The position numbers and the translations under genes were made by a program. Positions 1 through 8,904 of a stretch of 64,000 nt of DNA are shown one piece after another. The notes under the pieces are model-generated. The model searched no databases, was not told where the DNA came from, and worked only from the letters and a program-made list of their open reading frames with translations. The stretch is from JANRLT01 sp041736895 (GTDB lineage Bacteria; Planctomycetota; Planctomycetia; Pirellulales; JALHPA01). Numbering within the stretch: the stretch's first letter is position 1; each line of letters starts with the position of its first letter. The stretch spans positions 11,460 to 75,459 of the forward strand of contig JBGSSS010000204.1 of NCBI GenBank assembly GCA_041736895.1, written 5' to 3'.

Positions 1-708
1 GCCAAGCTCATGCAGCACCTCGTTGCGCGAGCGCCCCATTTGGAGTTGCATGTTGCAAAGCTGCAGCTCTTCGCAGATCTTCGGCGCGACGTCCTTGAGC
101 TCTTCGCTCACTTTTCGCATGCCTTGATCGAGACCGAGACCTGCTTCAACGCAAACCACGAGCAAGTCGAGCGCATCGGGCAGGGTGAGAAAGATCTGCT
201 CCTTGCGGCTCCGGCCGATCAGCCACACGATGATGTCGGGAAGATAAAACAGCAAACCGCTGAATAACACGGTTGTGGTCAGTGTCGTTTGGGTCGCTCC
301 CTTGAGCAACAACATCGGCCCGCCGGCGAGGAACAGCCCGGCGATCATGCCGGCGAACTTCAGGCCGAGGAACGTCGCCATGGCGCTTTCGTTGCGAAAA
401 CCGGCCATGCTCAGCCGCAGTTTGAGCTTGCTCGTTTCGAGTTCGCTCTTGGGCTGCAACGGCGAAGCCATGGCCGTGGTTCGTTCGAGAACCATGGAGA
501 TGGCGTCTTTTTTTCCTTCGCGCTTGCGGCGAAGTTTCGGGTCTTTGAATTCATCGAGGCGATTGGTCGTGCGGTTGTTCTTGGCCGTCATGTATTCCAT
601 GACCAAAAACGCGACCACCGCAAACACTCCAAAGAGCGCGAAGGGGAGCAAATTGTCCCAGTTGAACAAACCACTTACCGCGAACAGCGTTGATTTTGGG
701 AGCAACAC
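1..708 (-). CDS. tadC: Tad pilus inner-membrane platform protein TadC (3' end outside window)
   Basis: This is the second platform protein of the Tad (Flp pilus) machine and normally works with TadB and the ATPase TadA/CpaF in the inner membrane. The reading frame opens at a GTG at 708, two bases after the TadB stop, and stays open to the window edge (236 codons seen). Membrane segments lie near residues 18-37, about 105-125 and about 130-150. A typical T2SSF stretch follows, reading LPDALDLLVVCVEAGLGLDQGM, then EELQLCNMQLQMGRSRNEVL. The C-terminal membrane helices are missing because the sequence ends. The tight spacing implies translational coupling to tadB. The family call is firm; the GTG start is inferred, because no ATG lies before residue 38. 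Confidence 0.85.
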   Translation of the reverse strand, partial: MLLPKSTLFAVSGLFNWDNLLPFALFGVFAVVAFLVMEYMTAKNNRTTNRLDEFKDPKLRRKREGKKDAISMVLERTTAMASPLQPKSELETSKLKLRLSMAGFRNESAMATFLGLKFAGMIAGLFLAGGPMLLLKGATQTTLTTTVLFSGLLFYLPDIIVWLIGRSRKEQIFLTLPDALDLLVVCVEAGLGLDQGMRKVSEELKDVAPKICEELQLCNMQLQMGRSRNEVLHELG

Positions 709-710
709 GG

Positions 711-1676
711 TTACACCTTGATGTTGACGATTTTGCGAATGACCAACGCGCCCAACAACTGCATCACGACTGCTCCCGCGAGCATTTTGATCCCCAACTC
801 ATCCTTGAAGAGCACCATCAAATAGTCGGGGTTCAGTTTGTACACGGCGGCAAACAACACTGGCGGCAACCCGAGCAGTACCACCCCCGACAACCGGCCT
901 TCGCCGGTGAGAGCTTGGACTTGGCCCCAGATTTTGAACCGTTCGCGGACCAGTTCACCGATCTTGTCGAGTATTTCCGCCAAGTCCCCGCCCGTCGTTC
1001 GTTGCAAGATGATCGCGGTGGCGAAGAACTTGAGGTCGAGGTTCGGAATCCGCTCGACCATGTTTTTGAGCGCTTCGTCGATTGGAATACCGAGATTCTG
1101 TTCCTCGAACACCTTGGTGAACTCACTCGCGATCGGGTCGCTCATTTCCTGGGCCACGAGATTGAACCCAGCGCCGATGCTATGCCCCGAACGCAGCGCG
1201 CGGGCAATCAATTCGAGGGCGTCGGGCAATTGGGCGGCAAATTGCTTGAAGCGTCGGGCGCGTTTGAATTTCAGCCACAGTAACGGCAAAAACGCACACG
1301 AGACCGCGAGCAAGACGCATAGACCGATGTGCCATTGCAACACCATTCCAAAGATCAACCCGCCGGCTGCCAAGCCGCCGGTGATCGTCATGAACTTCAT
1401 CGGGGTGAGGGCGACGTTGGCCTGAGTAAAAAGGCGATTCAGGTTGAACGCCTTGACCACCTTGTCCGCCCAGTTGATCGCGACGCCCGAGAGCGGCGAA
1501 CTCAAGACGCTACCCGCGCCAAGTTGATCCTTGAGCGTGCTCTTGGTATTAGTGAGCTGCGCGAGGCGGGATTCCATGACCTCTTCGGTGCGGCCGCGCA
1601 AGAGGAGCGCGACGCCGCCAATCAAAGCGGCCACGCCGATAAACGCGGCAATCGGAATCAGCAATGACATCATCAT
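711..1676 (-). CDS. tadB: Tad pilus inner-membrane platform protein TadB
   Basis: This 321-residue protein is the GspF-like TadB platform component that passes ATPase motion to pilin assembly. It has an N-terminal membrane helix (residues 4-27), a pair near 95-135, the T2SSF domain at about 150-275 (LPDALELIARALRSGHSIGAG is diagnostic) and C-terminal helices after 270. A GGAG Shine-Dalgarno sits 8 bases before the first of three consecutive ATG codons, which supports 1676 as the start. It lies between the CpaF ATPase and TadC, as in known tad operons. The 167-base gap before it holds two palindromic repeats. Confidence 0.9.
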   Translation of the reverse strand: MMMSLLIPIAAFIGVAALIGGVALLLRGRTEEVMESRLAQLTNTKSTLKDQLGAGSVLSSPLSGVAINWADKVVKAFNLNRLFTQANVALTPMKFMTITGGLAAGGLIFGMVLQWHIGLCVLLAVSCAFLPLLWLKFKRARRFKQFAAQLPDALELIARALRSGHSIGAGFNLVAQEMSDPIASEFTKVFEEQNLGIPIDEALKNMVERIPNLDLKFFATAIILQRTTGGDLAEILDKIGELVRERFKIWGQVQALTGEGRLSGVVLLGLPPVLFAAVYKLNPDYLMVLFKDELGIKMLAGAVVMQLLGALVIRKIVNIKV

Positions 1677-1722
1677 GAGCGTGTCTCCAGTTAGGAGCTC
1701 AAAATCAGCAGCAACTCGAAAT

Positions 1723-1750
1723 CATCCGGGGACTTACGTTCCCGGCTCAA
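1723..1750. repeat. Palindromic repeat with a CCGGGGAC/GTCCCCGG stem, copy 1
   Basis: An inverted repeat sits at 1726-1745 with stem CCGGGGAC, loop TTAC and GTTCCCGG (one mismatch). The surrounding 28 bases recur almost exactly at 34907-34933. It lies between cpaF and tadB. No T-run follows on either strand, so it does not look like a simple terminator. Confidence 0.75.
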
Positions 1751-1762
1751 CATTCTTCTTTC

Positions 1763-1837
1763 GCAGCCAAAGTCGTGAGACTTTGGATTTGCCGCGGCAT
1801 GTTCCGGGGTCATCCAAGGTCTTTCGACCTTGGCTAC
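1763..1837. repeat. REP-like inverted pair after cpaF
   Basis: Two hairpins face each other. The first has a GCAG foot, then CCAAAGTC-GTGA-GACTTTGG (1767-1786). The second is CCAAGGTC-TTTC-GACCTTGG (1814-1833) followed by CTAC, which is GTAG on the minus strand. The second lies six bases after the cpaF stop codon. The same hairpin type recurs at 19929-19952. A GTAG foot on a hairpin is the known signature of REP sequences mobilised by RAYT (TnpA-REP) transposases. Confidence 0.7.
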
Positions 1838-1843
1838 ATCTCA

Positions 1844-3178
1844 TCAGTCGTCGCGCATCATCACGCGTTGGCGAAACGCGCTGCCCGGCAGGCGGATGCC
1901 GCATTGCTCCAAGCGGTCCATGAACGTGGGGCGGACGCCGGTCGCTTCAAATCGTCCGACACAGCGGCCTTGATCGTCGATGCCTTCTTTTTCGTAACGA
2001 TAAATGTCCTGCATCACGATCGTGTCTTGTTCCATGCCGCAAACTTCCGTGATGTGCGTGATGCGGCGTTTGCCGCCTAACATCCGGTTCGCCTGGATGA
2101 CCAAATCCACCGCACTGGCCATCTGCGAGCGCATCGCCTTGAGCGGCAGTTCGAAGCCGGCCATCGTGATCATCGTTTCGATACGCGCCATCGCGTCGCG
2201 CGGCGTATTCGCGTGGCACGTCGTCATCGAGCCTTCGTGGCCCGTGTTCATCGCTTGCAACATATCGAGCGTTTCCGGGCCGCGACACTCGCCGATGATG
2301 ATCCGCTCGGGCCGCATACGCAGCGCATTCCGCACCAGGTCCGTTGCGGTGATGCCGCCTTTGCCTTCGATATTTGGCGGGCGTGTTTCCAAACGGACGA
2401 CGTGCTCTTGTTGAAGCTGCAATTCGGCCGCATCTTCGATGGTGATCACGCGTTCGTTGTGCGGAATGAAGCTCGACAGCGTATTGAGCAAGGTCGTCTT
2501 GCCCGAACCGGTGCCGCCGCTAATGACGATGTTCAAGCGGGCTTTGATCGCCCCTTCGAGCAGCATCACCATCTCGGGCGTAAAGGCTTTGTAATTCAGG
2601 AGATCTTCGAGCTTCAGCGGGTTGCTGCCGAAGCGGCGAATCGAAACGCTCGCGCCGTCGAGAGCCAGCGGCGGAATGATCGCGTTGACGCGGGAACCGT
2701 CGGGCAGACGCGCATCGACCATCGGCGAAACTTCGTCCACACGCCGACCGACGCGTGAGACGATCCGGTCGATGATCTGCATCAAGTGGTTGTTGTCGCG
2801 GAACTGGACCGGGGATTTTTCCATCTTCCCGCGGCGTTCCACGAAAATATTCTTAGGGCCGTTGATCAAAATATCGCTGATCGATGGGTCCTTGAGGATC
2901 AATTCGAGAGGCCCGAGCCCAAACGTTTCATCGAGCACTTCGTCGACCAGGCGATCGCGTTCGCTCCGGTTGAGGAGCGTGTCTTGGGTATCGCACAGAT
3001 GCTCGACGACCATCCGGATTTCGCGGCGGAGGACGTCGCCCTCGAGATCGCCGATCTTGGTGAGGTCGATCTTTTCGACGAGCTTCGAGTGAATCCGCCG
3101 CTTAAGGAGTTCGAACTCCGCGGCTTGATTCTTATCAGTGGTGCGGCCTGTAGCCGGCAATGGTTTCATCTGGGCCAT
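1844..3178 (-). CDS. cpaF: Tad pilus assembly/secretion ATPase CpaF (TadA)
   Basis: This is the hexameric GspE/VirB11-type ATPase that drives Flp pilus assembly at the inner face of the cytoplasmic membrane. The Walker A motif GGTGSGKTT has its lysine near residue 227. It is followed by an Asp box (ITIEDAAELQL), Walker B (RIIIGECRGPE) and a His box (TGHEGSMTTCHAN), all in the CpaF order. The N-terminal DILINGP motif is also typical. The frame opens upstream at 3265, but the first 29 codons are cysteine-rich and unlike the family, so the ATG at 3178 is preferred, giving 444 residues. It is followed by tadB and preceded by cpaE in a single-direction run. Confidence 0.93.
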   Translation of the reverse strand: MAQMKPLPATGRTTDKNQAAEFELLKRRIHSKLVEKIDLTKIGDLEGDVLRREIRMVVEHLCDTQDTLLNRSERDRLVDEVLDETFGLGPLELILKDPSISDILINGPKNIFVERRGKMEKSPVQFRDNNHLMQIIDRIVSRVGRRVDEVSPMVDARLPDGSRVNAIIPPLALDGASVSIRRFGSNPLKLEDLLNYKAFTPEMVMLLEGAIKARLNIVISGGTGSGKTTLLNTLSSFIPHNERVITIEDAAELQLQQEHVVRLETRPPNIEGKGGITATDLVRNALRMRPERIIIGECRGPETLDMLQAMNTGHEGSMTTCHANTPRDAMARIETMITMAGFELPLKAMRSQMASAVDLVIQANRMLGGKRRITHITEVCGMEQDTIVMQDIYRYEKEGIDDQGRCVGRFEATGVRPTFMDRLEQCGIRLPGSAFRQRVMMRDD

Positions 3179-3357
3179 AACATTACTCAGTTCAAGCGAG
3201 AGGGATCCGCGACATCGGGGGAAGACGTCGCCGCCAAGCATCAAACGACACTCGGCACACATCACTAGCTGAGCAACCCTAGCTTATAGAAAGGACTATG
3301 TTGCAAAAAAGAATCAGAAAAGAAGGAAGGAGGAAGGCGGAATCATCTGGCCATCAA

Positions 3358-3386
3358 ACAAAAAGCGTTGCCGTTCGGCAACGCTT
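3358..3386 (-). terminator. Rho-independent terminator after cpaE
   Basis: A perfect 10-bp stem (AAGCGTTGCC with loop GAAC) lies at 3363-3386 and runs into TTTTTGTTT on the minus strand. It falls 35 bases downstream of the cpaE stop, so it should reduce readthrough from cpaE into cpaF. If it is efficient, cpaF-tadB-tadC would need their own promoter in 3179-3357. Confidence 0.75.
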
Positions 3387-3420
3387 GGATGATTTCTTCT
3401 TCCCTCTGACTTCTTCTTTC

Positions 3421-4635
3421 TTATTTCTTCTTATTGAGAAACGAGAAGAACTTGCCCACCGACGAGCCGGCCGGTTTCGCGGCGGGTTCCTCTTCGGCCT
3501 TTTGTTCGCCGCACAGCGCCTCGGTCATCTGCGAGATGCTCGTGGTCAGTGCGGCCTTGGGAGCATGCTCCAGCAGCGGCACGCCGTTGTTGCGGACTTC
3601 GACCATCGTGCGATAGTCGTTCGGCACTTGCCAGAAGATATCCTTGCCGATCGTTTCCTGGGCCTTCTTCAAGCTGATCGAGCCGTTGTCGAGACCCGCG
3701 CGGTTGACGACGATCTTGACCTTGTCCTTGATCTTCGGCTGATCGTTGAAGGACATCATCAAGCGGACGACGTTGCGCAGACACGGCAGATCCATCTGCG
3801 TCACCAGCAGCACATGGTTGGCGGTTTCCATCGCCAGCATATCGATTTCGTTGTAGCCCTTGCTCAGATCGAGGATCATGTGGCTAAAGGTCGCCTTGAG
3901 CAACCCAAAGACCCGCTGCATGTCGTCGACGGTAATATGGCGGGCGTCCTCGAGCTGCACCGGACGCGGCAGCAAGTACAACCCGGAGCTGTGTTTTGTG
4001 AGGGATCGCTTTAAGAGCGAAAAGTCGAGCCGCGAGATGTTTTGCGAAACATCGGCGAGCGTGTAATCGGGAATCGTGTCGAGAAACACGTCAGCGTCGC
4101 CCAGACTCATGTCCAAGTCGACCAGGCAGACGCTGTTCTGCGGATTCGCCGCGAGCGCACAGCCGATATTCACGGCCAGGCTCGTCGTGCCGACGCCGCC
4201 CGTCGCGCCGGCGACGGCGACGACTTGGCAGCTGGCGCGTTTGTTTTCGCCTTTGCCGGTCCGGCGTTCGCCGATCCGTTCGAGCGCGGCGAGGAGATCG
4301 TCGAGCTTCAGCGGCTTGGTTAGGTATTCCTTGGCCCCGGCGCGCATCGCCCGCAGAATCAGATTGCCATCATTCGAGCCGCTGATCACGAGGATGCAGC
4401 ATTCGGGCGAGTTGGCGACGACCTGTTCGACGAGCCGCAGCGATTTTTCTGGATCGGCGTCGATCGAAACAATCCCGATATCGGGATGCGTTTGCGCGAC
4501 GACGTCGGCAAAGAACTCGTACCGCGAGCATTCAGCCTCGAGCCAGACCTTGTCCAGACCCAACAACGTCGACTTCAGCGAATCTCTTGACGAGTCGCTG
4601 GGGTCGACAATCGCGATGCGGAGGACGTTGCTCAT
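3421..4635 (-). CDS. cpaE: Tad pilus localisation ATPase CpaE/TadZ (receiver-like plus MinD-like)
   Basis: CpaE/TadZ proteins position the Tad machine at the cell pole. Residues 5-122 form a receiver-like domain; an Asp sits near position 59 (VSIDAD) and a Lys near 108 (LTKPLK), as in response regulators. Residues 136-380 are a MinD/ParA ATPase with the deviant Walker A GATGGVGTT (143-151), where the usual signature lysine is replaced, as is common in CpaE. VDLDMSLGDADVFLD follows as the switch region. The C-terminus is Lys-rich. The length (404) fits the family. A 433-base space lies upstream and a terminator downstream, so it may be transcribed separately from cpaF. Confidence 0.9.
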   Translation of the reverse strand: MSNVLRIAIVDPSDSSRDSLKSTLLGLDKVWLEAECSRYEFFADVVAQTHPDIGIVSIDADPEKSLRLVEQVVANSPECCILVISGSNDGNLILRAMRAGAKEYLTKPLKLDDLLAALERIGERRTGKGENKRASCQVVAVAGATGGVGTTSLAVNIGCALAANPQNSVCLVDLDMSLGDADVFLDTIPDYTLADVSQNISRLDFSLLKRSLTKHSSGLYLLPRPVQLEDARHITVDDMQRVFGLLKATFSHMILDLSKGYNEIDMLAMETANHVLLVTQMDLPCLRNVVRLMMSFNDQPKIKDKVKIVVNRAGLDNGSISLKKAQETIGKDIFWQVPNDYRTMVEVRNNGVPLLEHAPKAALTTSISQMTEALCGEQKAEEEPAAKPAGSSVGKFFSFLNKKK

Positions 4636-4828
4636 GGGCTCTCAATAGACGAATTACCGCCATACTCTCTGGCATGCTGCGTCCAACTCTAGTTTCCAGT
4701 TAAACAGGTGTTGGCATGTTGCGGAAAAGATTCACCAGTTTCTCGGGGGACCGCAAGCCGCGATATCGGAATAGACGGAACAACCGGAGTTATACCCGCC
4801 ATGTCGCGCCCCAAGAAAACTTGTCTGG

Positions 4829-4979
4829 CCCCCTCCCCCTTGCGGGGAGGGCTGGGGAGGGGGTTTCGGCGTGCTTAGAAAACTCTATGTCTTCAAGGAA
4901 TATTGAAGGGAAAAGTCGCTTGATAAGTCAGAGTCAACTCTAGCCCCCCTCCCTAACCCTCCCCACGAGGGGGAGGGGA
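4829..4979. repeat. Inverted pair of 34-35-bp C-rich palindromic repeats
   Basis: The left arm (4829-4863) reads C-rich to G-rich with an internal TTGC loop. The right arm (4944-4979) is nearly its reverse complement with a few changes. Each arm is also self-complementary. The arrangement, two hairpins facing each other about 80 bases apart, matches other REP-type pairs in this window, although these lack the GTAG foot. Confidence 0.7.
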
Positions 4980-5013
4980 CCAATCCAAGTTGTGATGAGG
5001 CTTTCGCTCACTC

Positions 5014-5041
5014 AAAAAATCCCAGGGGATGAACCCCTGGG
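5014..5041 (-). terminator. Terminator-like hairpin after the secretin gene
   Basis: CCCAGGGG pairs with CCCCTGGG around a 5-base loop at 5021-5041. On the minus strand the stem runs directly into ATTTTTTGAG. It starts 28 bases past the cpaC stop, so it can act as a terminator. It also belongs to the AAAGCC-palindrome family seen at 7015, 8789 and 9638, so it may be a repeat used as a terminator. Confidence 0.6.
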
Positions 5042-5068
5042 CTTTGGTTTTGCGAACGATCTCTTGCA

Positions 5069-6859
5069 CTACCGCTGGATCGTGTCGTAACCGACCGGTC
5101 CGATGAACCCGGCGTTCGCGGCCGCTGTCGGCCTTGTTGCCGTGCGTTGCTCCGGCTGTCCTTGCGGCTGATTCGATTGATAGAACGATTGTCCCGCTTG
5201 CGCCTGACTAATCTGCGCCGACGGCGCAAGCGGTGCCGCCGAAGAGCGAGCAGGTGAAGTCACCGGATAAGTGTTTGAGACGACACGGTTCGAATTGACC
5301 CGAGCCGCTGTGTTCCCCTGCGGAATCTCTTCTGGCGCGCGTTGCGGCTGGAATTGCGGGGTCCCCGGCATGCCCGGCATGATCACTTGCGAAGGATATT
5401 GCTCGTTGCAATTCGGACCGCAGCCGCCTGGACCGCAGGGAGGACCGGCTGGTTTTTCCACGTTGCCGCGAAAGTAAAAGTCGCAATCGTTCGGCAACAC
5501 CGTGCCAGAACCTGGTCCGCACGGCGGCAACTCGCTGCAATCGACTGCGTTGACATACTGCGGCGTGACCAAGATCAGCAGTTCCACTTCGTTCATCGCA
5601 TCGGCCGTTTTGCGGAACGGCACACCGAGGTACGGCACATCGGCCAACCACGGGATGCCGGCTTGAATCGATTCGACGCGGTTCTGCACCAACCCGGCGA
5701 GTGCCAGCGTTTGCCCGGCCTTCATTTCGACCGCAGTATCAACTTCGCGCACACGCAGACCCGGAACCGTCGTGCCGTTGATCGTGACGCTGCGGGTTTG
5801 ATCGATTTCGCTGACGCGCGGCTTGACCTCGAGCCGAATATTCCCGTTCCCCAGCACAATCGGCACAAAGTCGACTTGCGTGCCGTAACGTTGATATTGA
5901 ATCGAGACAGTCCCAAGCGATTGCGGGATCAAGATCGGAAACTCGCCGCCGGCATTGAACGCCGCGGGGCGGCCGCTGACCGTGGTCAGCGTCGGTTCGG
6001 CGAGCACTTTCATCAGCTCATAACGCCGCAGGGCGTTCAAAAACCCGAAAAACGTGCTATTGCCGCCGACAAACCCGAAGCGAATCGTATCACCGTTGGC
6101 TGTCGCGGTGCCGGCTTGCGCGGCCGCGGCCGCGATCATGCCGCTCACGCCCGAGACGATGAAATCCCCGCTGCCATTGGCGTAGGACCAGTCCATGCCG
6201 AGTGTGCGGAGCTTGGTGCGCGAGACTTCCATCACCTTGACGTGCAGGGCGATCTGTTGCACGCCGCCGACGGTGATGTTGTTGATGACCTTGGGGTAAT
6301 AGTCTTCGGCGATACGCACCATGCCGCTAATGTATTCCTGGTTATCGACATAGCCGCCGAGGATCACGCTGTTGGCGATCGGGCGGACTTTGATCGAGGA
6401 ACGCGGGAATTGGCTGGCCAGAACCTGTTCCAATTCACGCGCATCGCCGAAAACCACGACGTCGATCGTGTGGATGTTGCCAACTTCGTCCCAGAGATTG
6501 ATCTGCGTGACGCCCGGCTTCTTGGCAAAAACCTGGACTTCGTTCGGCGATAGCGGCGTGATGTCGAGCAGATCCTTGTTGTTGACTTGGACCTTGGGAA
6601 TTTTTTGTTCGAGCTTGATGATTCGGCTTGTGTTGGCCGTTAGCTCCATGCGCTCGCTCGCGCCGCGGATCTGATGGACCAAGGCGGGCGGTGCGGCCAA
6701 GCCAACCGAAGGCGGCAACATCGCCGTTTCAAGCGCAGGCTGCGCTTCCGGGAATTCGTCTTGGGCTTGCAACAAGGCGGTGTTGCATTGAATCGCGGGC
6801 ATCCAGATTGCCATACCCAGGGCAATGGCGCGCGAGCGCTTCTTCAGAAGAGTGACCAT
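5069..6859 (-). CDS. cpaC: Flp pilus outer-membrane secretin CpaC/RcpA
   Basis: This is the outer-membrane channel of the Tad pilus. The ATG at 6859 follows GGAAGG at good distance and opens a signal peptide (KKRSRAIALGMAIWM, then an Ala/Gln cleavage region near 30). The longer frame to 6946 gives a poor N-terminus. Residues about 70-145 match the pilus-formation N-terminal domain (IPKVQVNNKDLLDITPLSPNEVQVF). The secretin core spans about 240-430, with the typical segments FNAGGEFPILIP and GQTLALAGLVQN. The last 150 residues are Pro/Gln/Cys-rich low complexity, longer than in many CpaC proteins. It lies between cpaB and cpaE, as expected. Total 596 residues. Confidence 0.92.
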   Translation of the reverse strand: MVTLLKKRSRAIALGMAIWMPAIQCNTALLQAQDEFPEAQPALETAMLPPSVGLAAPPALVHQIRGASERMELTANTSRIIKLEQKIPKVQVNNKDLLDITPLSPNEVQVFAKKPGVTQINLWDEVGNIHTIDVVVFGDARELEQVLASQFPRSSIKVRPIANSVILGGYVDNQEYISGMVRIAEDYYPKVINNITVGGVQQIALHVKVMEVSRTKLRTLGMDWSYANGSGDFIVSGVSGMIAAAAAQAGTATANGDTIRFGFVGGNSTFFGFLNALRRYELMKVLAEPTLTTVSGRPAAFNAGGEFPILIPQSLGTVSIQYQRYGTQVDFVPIVLGNGNIRLEVKPRVSEIDQTRSVTINGTTVPGLRVREVDTAVEMKAGQTLALAGLVQNRVESIQAGIPWLADVPYLGVPFRKTADAMNEVELLILVTPQYVNAVDCSELPPCGPGSGTVLPNDCDFYFRGNVEKPAGPPCGPGGCGPNCNEQYPSQVIMPGMPGTPQFQPQRAPEEIPQGNTAARVNSNRVVSNTYPVTSPARSSAAPLAPSAQISQAQAGQSFYQSNQPQGQPEQRTATRPTAAANAGFIGPVGYDTIQR

Positions 6860-7014
6860 CCTTGGCCTTCCTTGCGTTAACGAACAAATCGGGGTTCGTG
6901 GCATTGGCCGACATCCTCCTTGACGTCGGGCAATCTCCAGCGGCAAGCGAGAGTGCGGACTCTCGTCGCCACTGGCGGCTTCTCATCCTTCTCACTGCGT
7001 ATCTGACAATGCTC

Positions 7015-7038
7015 TTAGGGGAGTGAACCCCTGGGCTT
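7015..7038. repeat. AAAGCC-type palindrome between cpaB and cpaC
   Basis: AGGGG and CCCCT flank the loop AGTGAA, followed by GGGCTTTG. It is a weaker relative of the palindrome at 5021-5041. It lies just downstream of the cpaB stop. Confidence 0.55.
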
Positions 7039-7052
7039 TGTTCTCTCACTCA

Positions 7053-8198
7053 CTAAAATGTCGTGCTTTTGACGCTCGAATCCGTCGGTTGCGTCGGCAA
7101 GCCAAGCGAATCGGTCGTCGTCGCGGTCGCGGTCGATGTCGGCGGTGTAGTTACCGTGGTACTCGACGAAACACGCGGCATCCGGGCACCCTTGATATCA
7201 CCATTGACCCAAGTCCCCTTAGGGTTCTTCTTGTCACGGCTCATCTCGACAACCCGCGGCGTGGGGCCTTCGATGATGACCTGGGTAAATGTTTCGTATG
7301 GCAGCGCCGGCGGAGTGCCAGCCGAAGCCGGTGCGACGGGGGCTTGGTTTTCCTTGGCTTGCTGGGCGACGGCTTCCAGAGTCTGAAGGAACGAGCCAAA
7401 TGATTTGCCGGCAGTTTGCAGCGGATTCAGCGCATCGTCTTCGGCTTTGCCGCTGCCGGCGTTGTTCGCTGAATTCTCGGCTAGGATTTTGCCCACACTC
7501 TTGGGGTCGTCCTCGTTGACGATTTCTTCATCTAAGGCACCGCGCAAGCTTAGTTTGAGTTGGCCTTGGTTTTGAGCAAGCGTCACGACTCGAGATTGTT
7601 CCGGCGTGACCAGCAAAGTTACATAACGAGTAGTCTTCTCCATATTCTGTTCGCCCTGATCTCCCACGGCGCGAGTGTTGTCGTTCACGGAGAAAATCTT
7701 GATGTTCTGGAGAATCGTTTTCACAACCGCAACCTGGTTATGGTTATTGCCAGGGACATGCAGGAGGACGTCGACGCGATCATTCGGATTCAATAGATTT
7801 CCCGCCGCCGAAGTAGAATCAGCCACGATGGAGACCACGCGCATCCCTTTGGGGATAAAACTGGTCACATCTTCTTCTTTGTTTTGAAACTTGGCGGCGA
7901 CAATCGGCTCGCCTTTGAGGATCAACGTCCGCAACTTCAACGTGTTCTTTAGGGCTTCATCGAATGAACGATAAGCACCCTCGGGAACGGTTCCCTTGAC
8001 CATGGGCTTGATTTCGAGCGAGGCGGCTTTGAGCTTATCGCCTTGTTTGAGATCCATTGCCGCGACGACCACTTCTTCGTACTCAAGCGCGGGTCCGCCT
8101 TGCTGACGGTTCCGCTCGATCACTTGGCTAATGCCAATTGACGCGATCAACCCGCAGCCGAGGGCCAGGAGCAATAGCACTAAGGATTTGGTACGCAT
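7053..8198 (-). CDS. cpaB: Flp pilus assembly protein CpaB/RcpC
   Basis: CpaB/RcpC is a periplasmic protein with a SAF domain that stabilises the secretin in Tad systems. The ATG at 8198 has GGAG six bases upstream and starts a signal anchor (residues 5-24). The frame from 8258 would add 20 non-conserved residues. The SAF domain is at about 45-105 (VVVAAMDLKQGDKLKAASLEI) and the RcpC domain at about 110-220 (GMRVVSIVADSTSAAGNLLNPNDRVDVLL). The C-terminal half is Ala/Thr/Pro-rich and probably disordered. It sits between tadE and cpaC. Length is 381. Confidence 0.9.
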   Translation of the reverse strand: MRTKSLVLLLLALGCGLIASIGISQVIERNRQQGGPALEYEEVVVAAMDLKQGDKLKAASLEIKPMVKGTVPEGAYRSFDEALKNTLKLRTLILKGEPIVAAKFQNKEEDVTSFIPKGMRVVSIVADSTSAAGNLLNPNDRVDVLLHVPGNNHNQVAVVKTILQNIKIFSVNDNTRAVGDQGEQNMEKTTRYVTLLVTPEQSRVVTLAQNQGQLKLSLRGALDEEIVNEDDPKSVGKILAENSANNAGSGKAEDDALNPLQTAGKSFGSFLQTLEAVAQQAKENQAPVAPASAGTPPALPYETFTQVIIEGPTPRVVEMSRDKKNPKGTWVNGDIKGARMPRVSSSTTVTTPPTSTATATTTDSLGLPTQPTDSSVKSTTF

Positions 8199-8268
8199 TG
8201 CGAACTCCGCCGTCGTAAAAAATGGAAACTCGTAAGGACGCTCGATTCGGACGTCCAATGCGCGGAAA

Positions 8269-8709
8269 TCAGTCGGTCGTCTCGCGGCGCATAATGGAAC
8301 GCGCCGAAAGGGTCTTATTTCCTAAAAACATTGGCTTTGGCAACCAACTGACTTTATTAAAAGGAACACCCACGGTAACCGTTACCGGTTCGCCATAACC
8401 CGCATTGCTAGGCGGATTCGGCGTGACCTTAATGGTTGCCCCTTTGATCCCTCCACTCGCCAGGTAGTTTTTGACCACGCTGGTCACTTCGACCGTGGTT
8501 GCTCCGTCCAGCACCGCGCGGCGAGCTCCCTCGCGCGAGGCATTGGTGATCAACTGCTGGACCATGACCATGCGGCCGTATTCAATGATTCCAAACACGA
8601 GCAGGAAGAAGACCGGCGCCACGACAGCGAACTCGACGACGGCAGCTCCCTTTCGGTTTCTTCGGCATGACCGACAGACCTTCTCCAGTTTCAACGCGAG
8701 CGTATTCAT
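8269..8709 (-). CDS. tadE: TadE-like pseudopilin
   Basis: This 146-residue protein has the TadE signature after a basic N-terminus: GAAVVEFAVVAPVFFLLVFG (about residues 21-40), including the Glu that follows the prepilin-type cleavage region. The segment LITNASREGARRAVL is also typical of TadE proteins. TadE is a minor pseudopilin needed for Flp pilus export, probably processed by the prepilin peptidase encoded just upstream at 8905. No TadF or TadG partner is seen here. Confidence 0.88.
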   Translation of the reverse strand: MNTLALKLEKVCRSCRRNRKGAAVVEFAVVAPVFFLLVFGIIEYGRMVMVQQLITNASREGARRAVLDGATTVEVTSVVKNYLASGGIKGATIKVTPNPPSNAGYGEPVTVTVGVPFNKVSWLPKPMFLGNKTLSARSIMRRETTD

Positions 8710-8788
8710 GGTCTGGAGAAAGTTTTTCGGAACCGCGGGAGGACAATTCGTTCAAGTTTCAGTGCCGCTAGCAAAATCTCTTGCTGCT

Positions 8789-8860
8789 CAAAGCCAAGAG
8801 GGTTTATCCCCTTGGAGTGTCTTTTGCAAATGATCCAAGGGGAAAATCCCCTTGGCTTTG
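8789..8860. repeat. Inverted pair of AAAGCCAAG palindromes
   Basis: Two hairpins face each other between the peptidase and tadE genes. The left is AAAGCCAAGAGGG-TTTA-TCCCCTTGG and the right is CCAAGGGGA-AAA-TCCCCTTGG followed by CTTTG. The outer ends (AAAGCC and GGCTTT) are inverted, so the pair forms a larger cruciform-capable unit. Confidence 0.7.
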
Positions 8861-8904
8861 CTTGTCATTTCCTGACTCCCTGGCTTACGCCGCGGGCTTT
8901 CAAA

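Larger units (their letters stand above)
4636..5068. other. Intergenic region upstream of cpaE with two repeat elements
   Basis: These 433 bases have no convincing gene. They hold a C-rich/G-rich inverted pair (4829-4979) and a terminator-like hairpin after the secretin gene (5014-5041). The 190 bases next to cpaE (4636-4828) should contain its promoter, but I see no clear -35/-10 pair. Confidence 0.6.

Noticed and set aside
3179..3265. 29-residue N-terminal extension of CpaF
   Set aside because: Cysteine-rich, not found in CpaF proteins, and the ATG at 3178 gives the normal N-terminus.
5342..6553. 403-codon open frame on the plus strand inside the secretin gene
   Set aside because: It is antisense to cpaC, rich in His/Arg/Asp without any domain, and has no ribosome site. 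The secretin frame is firmly supported.
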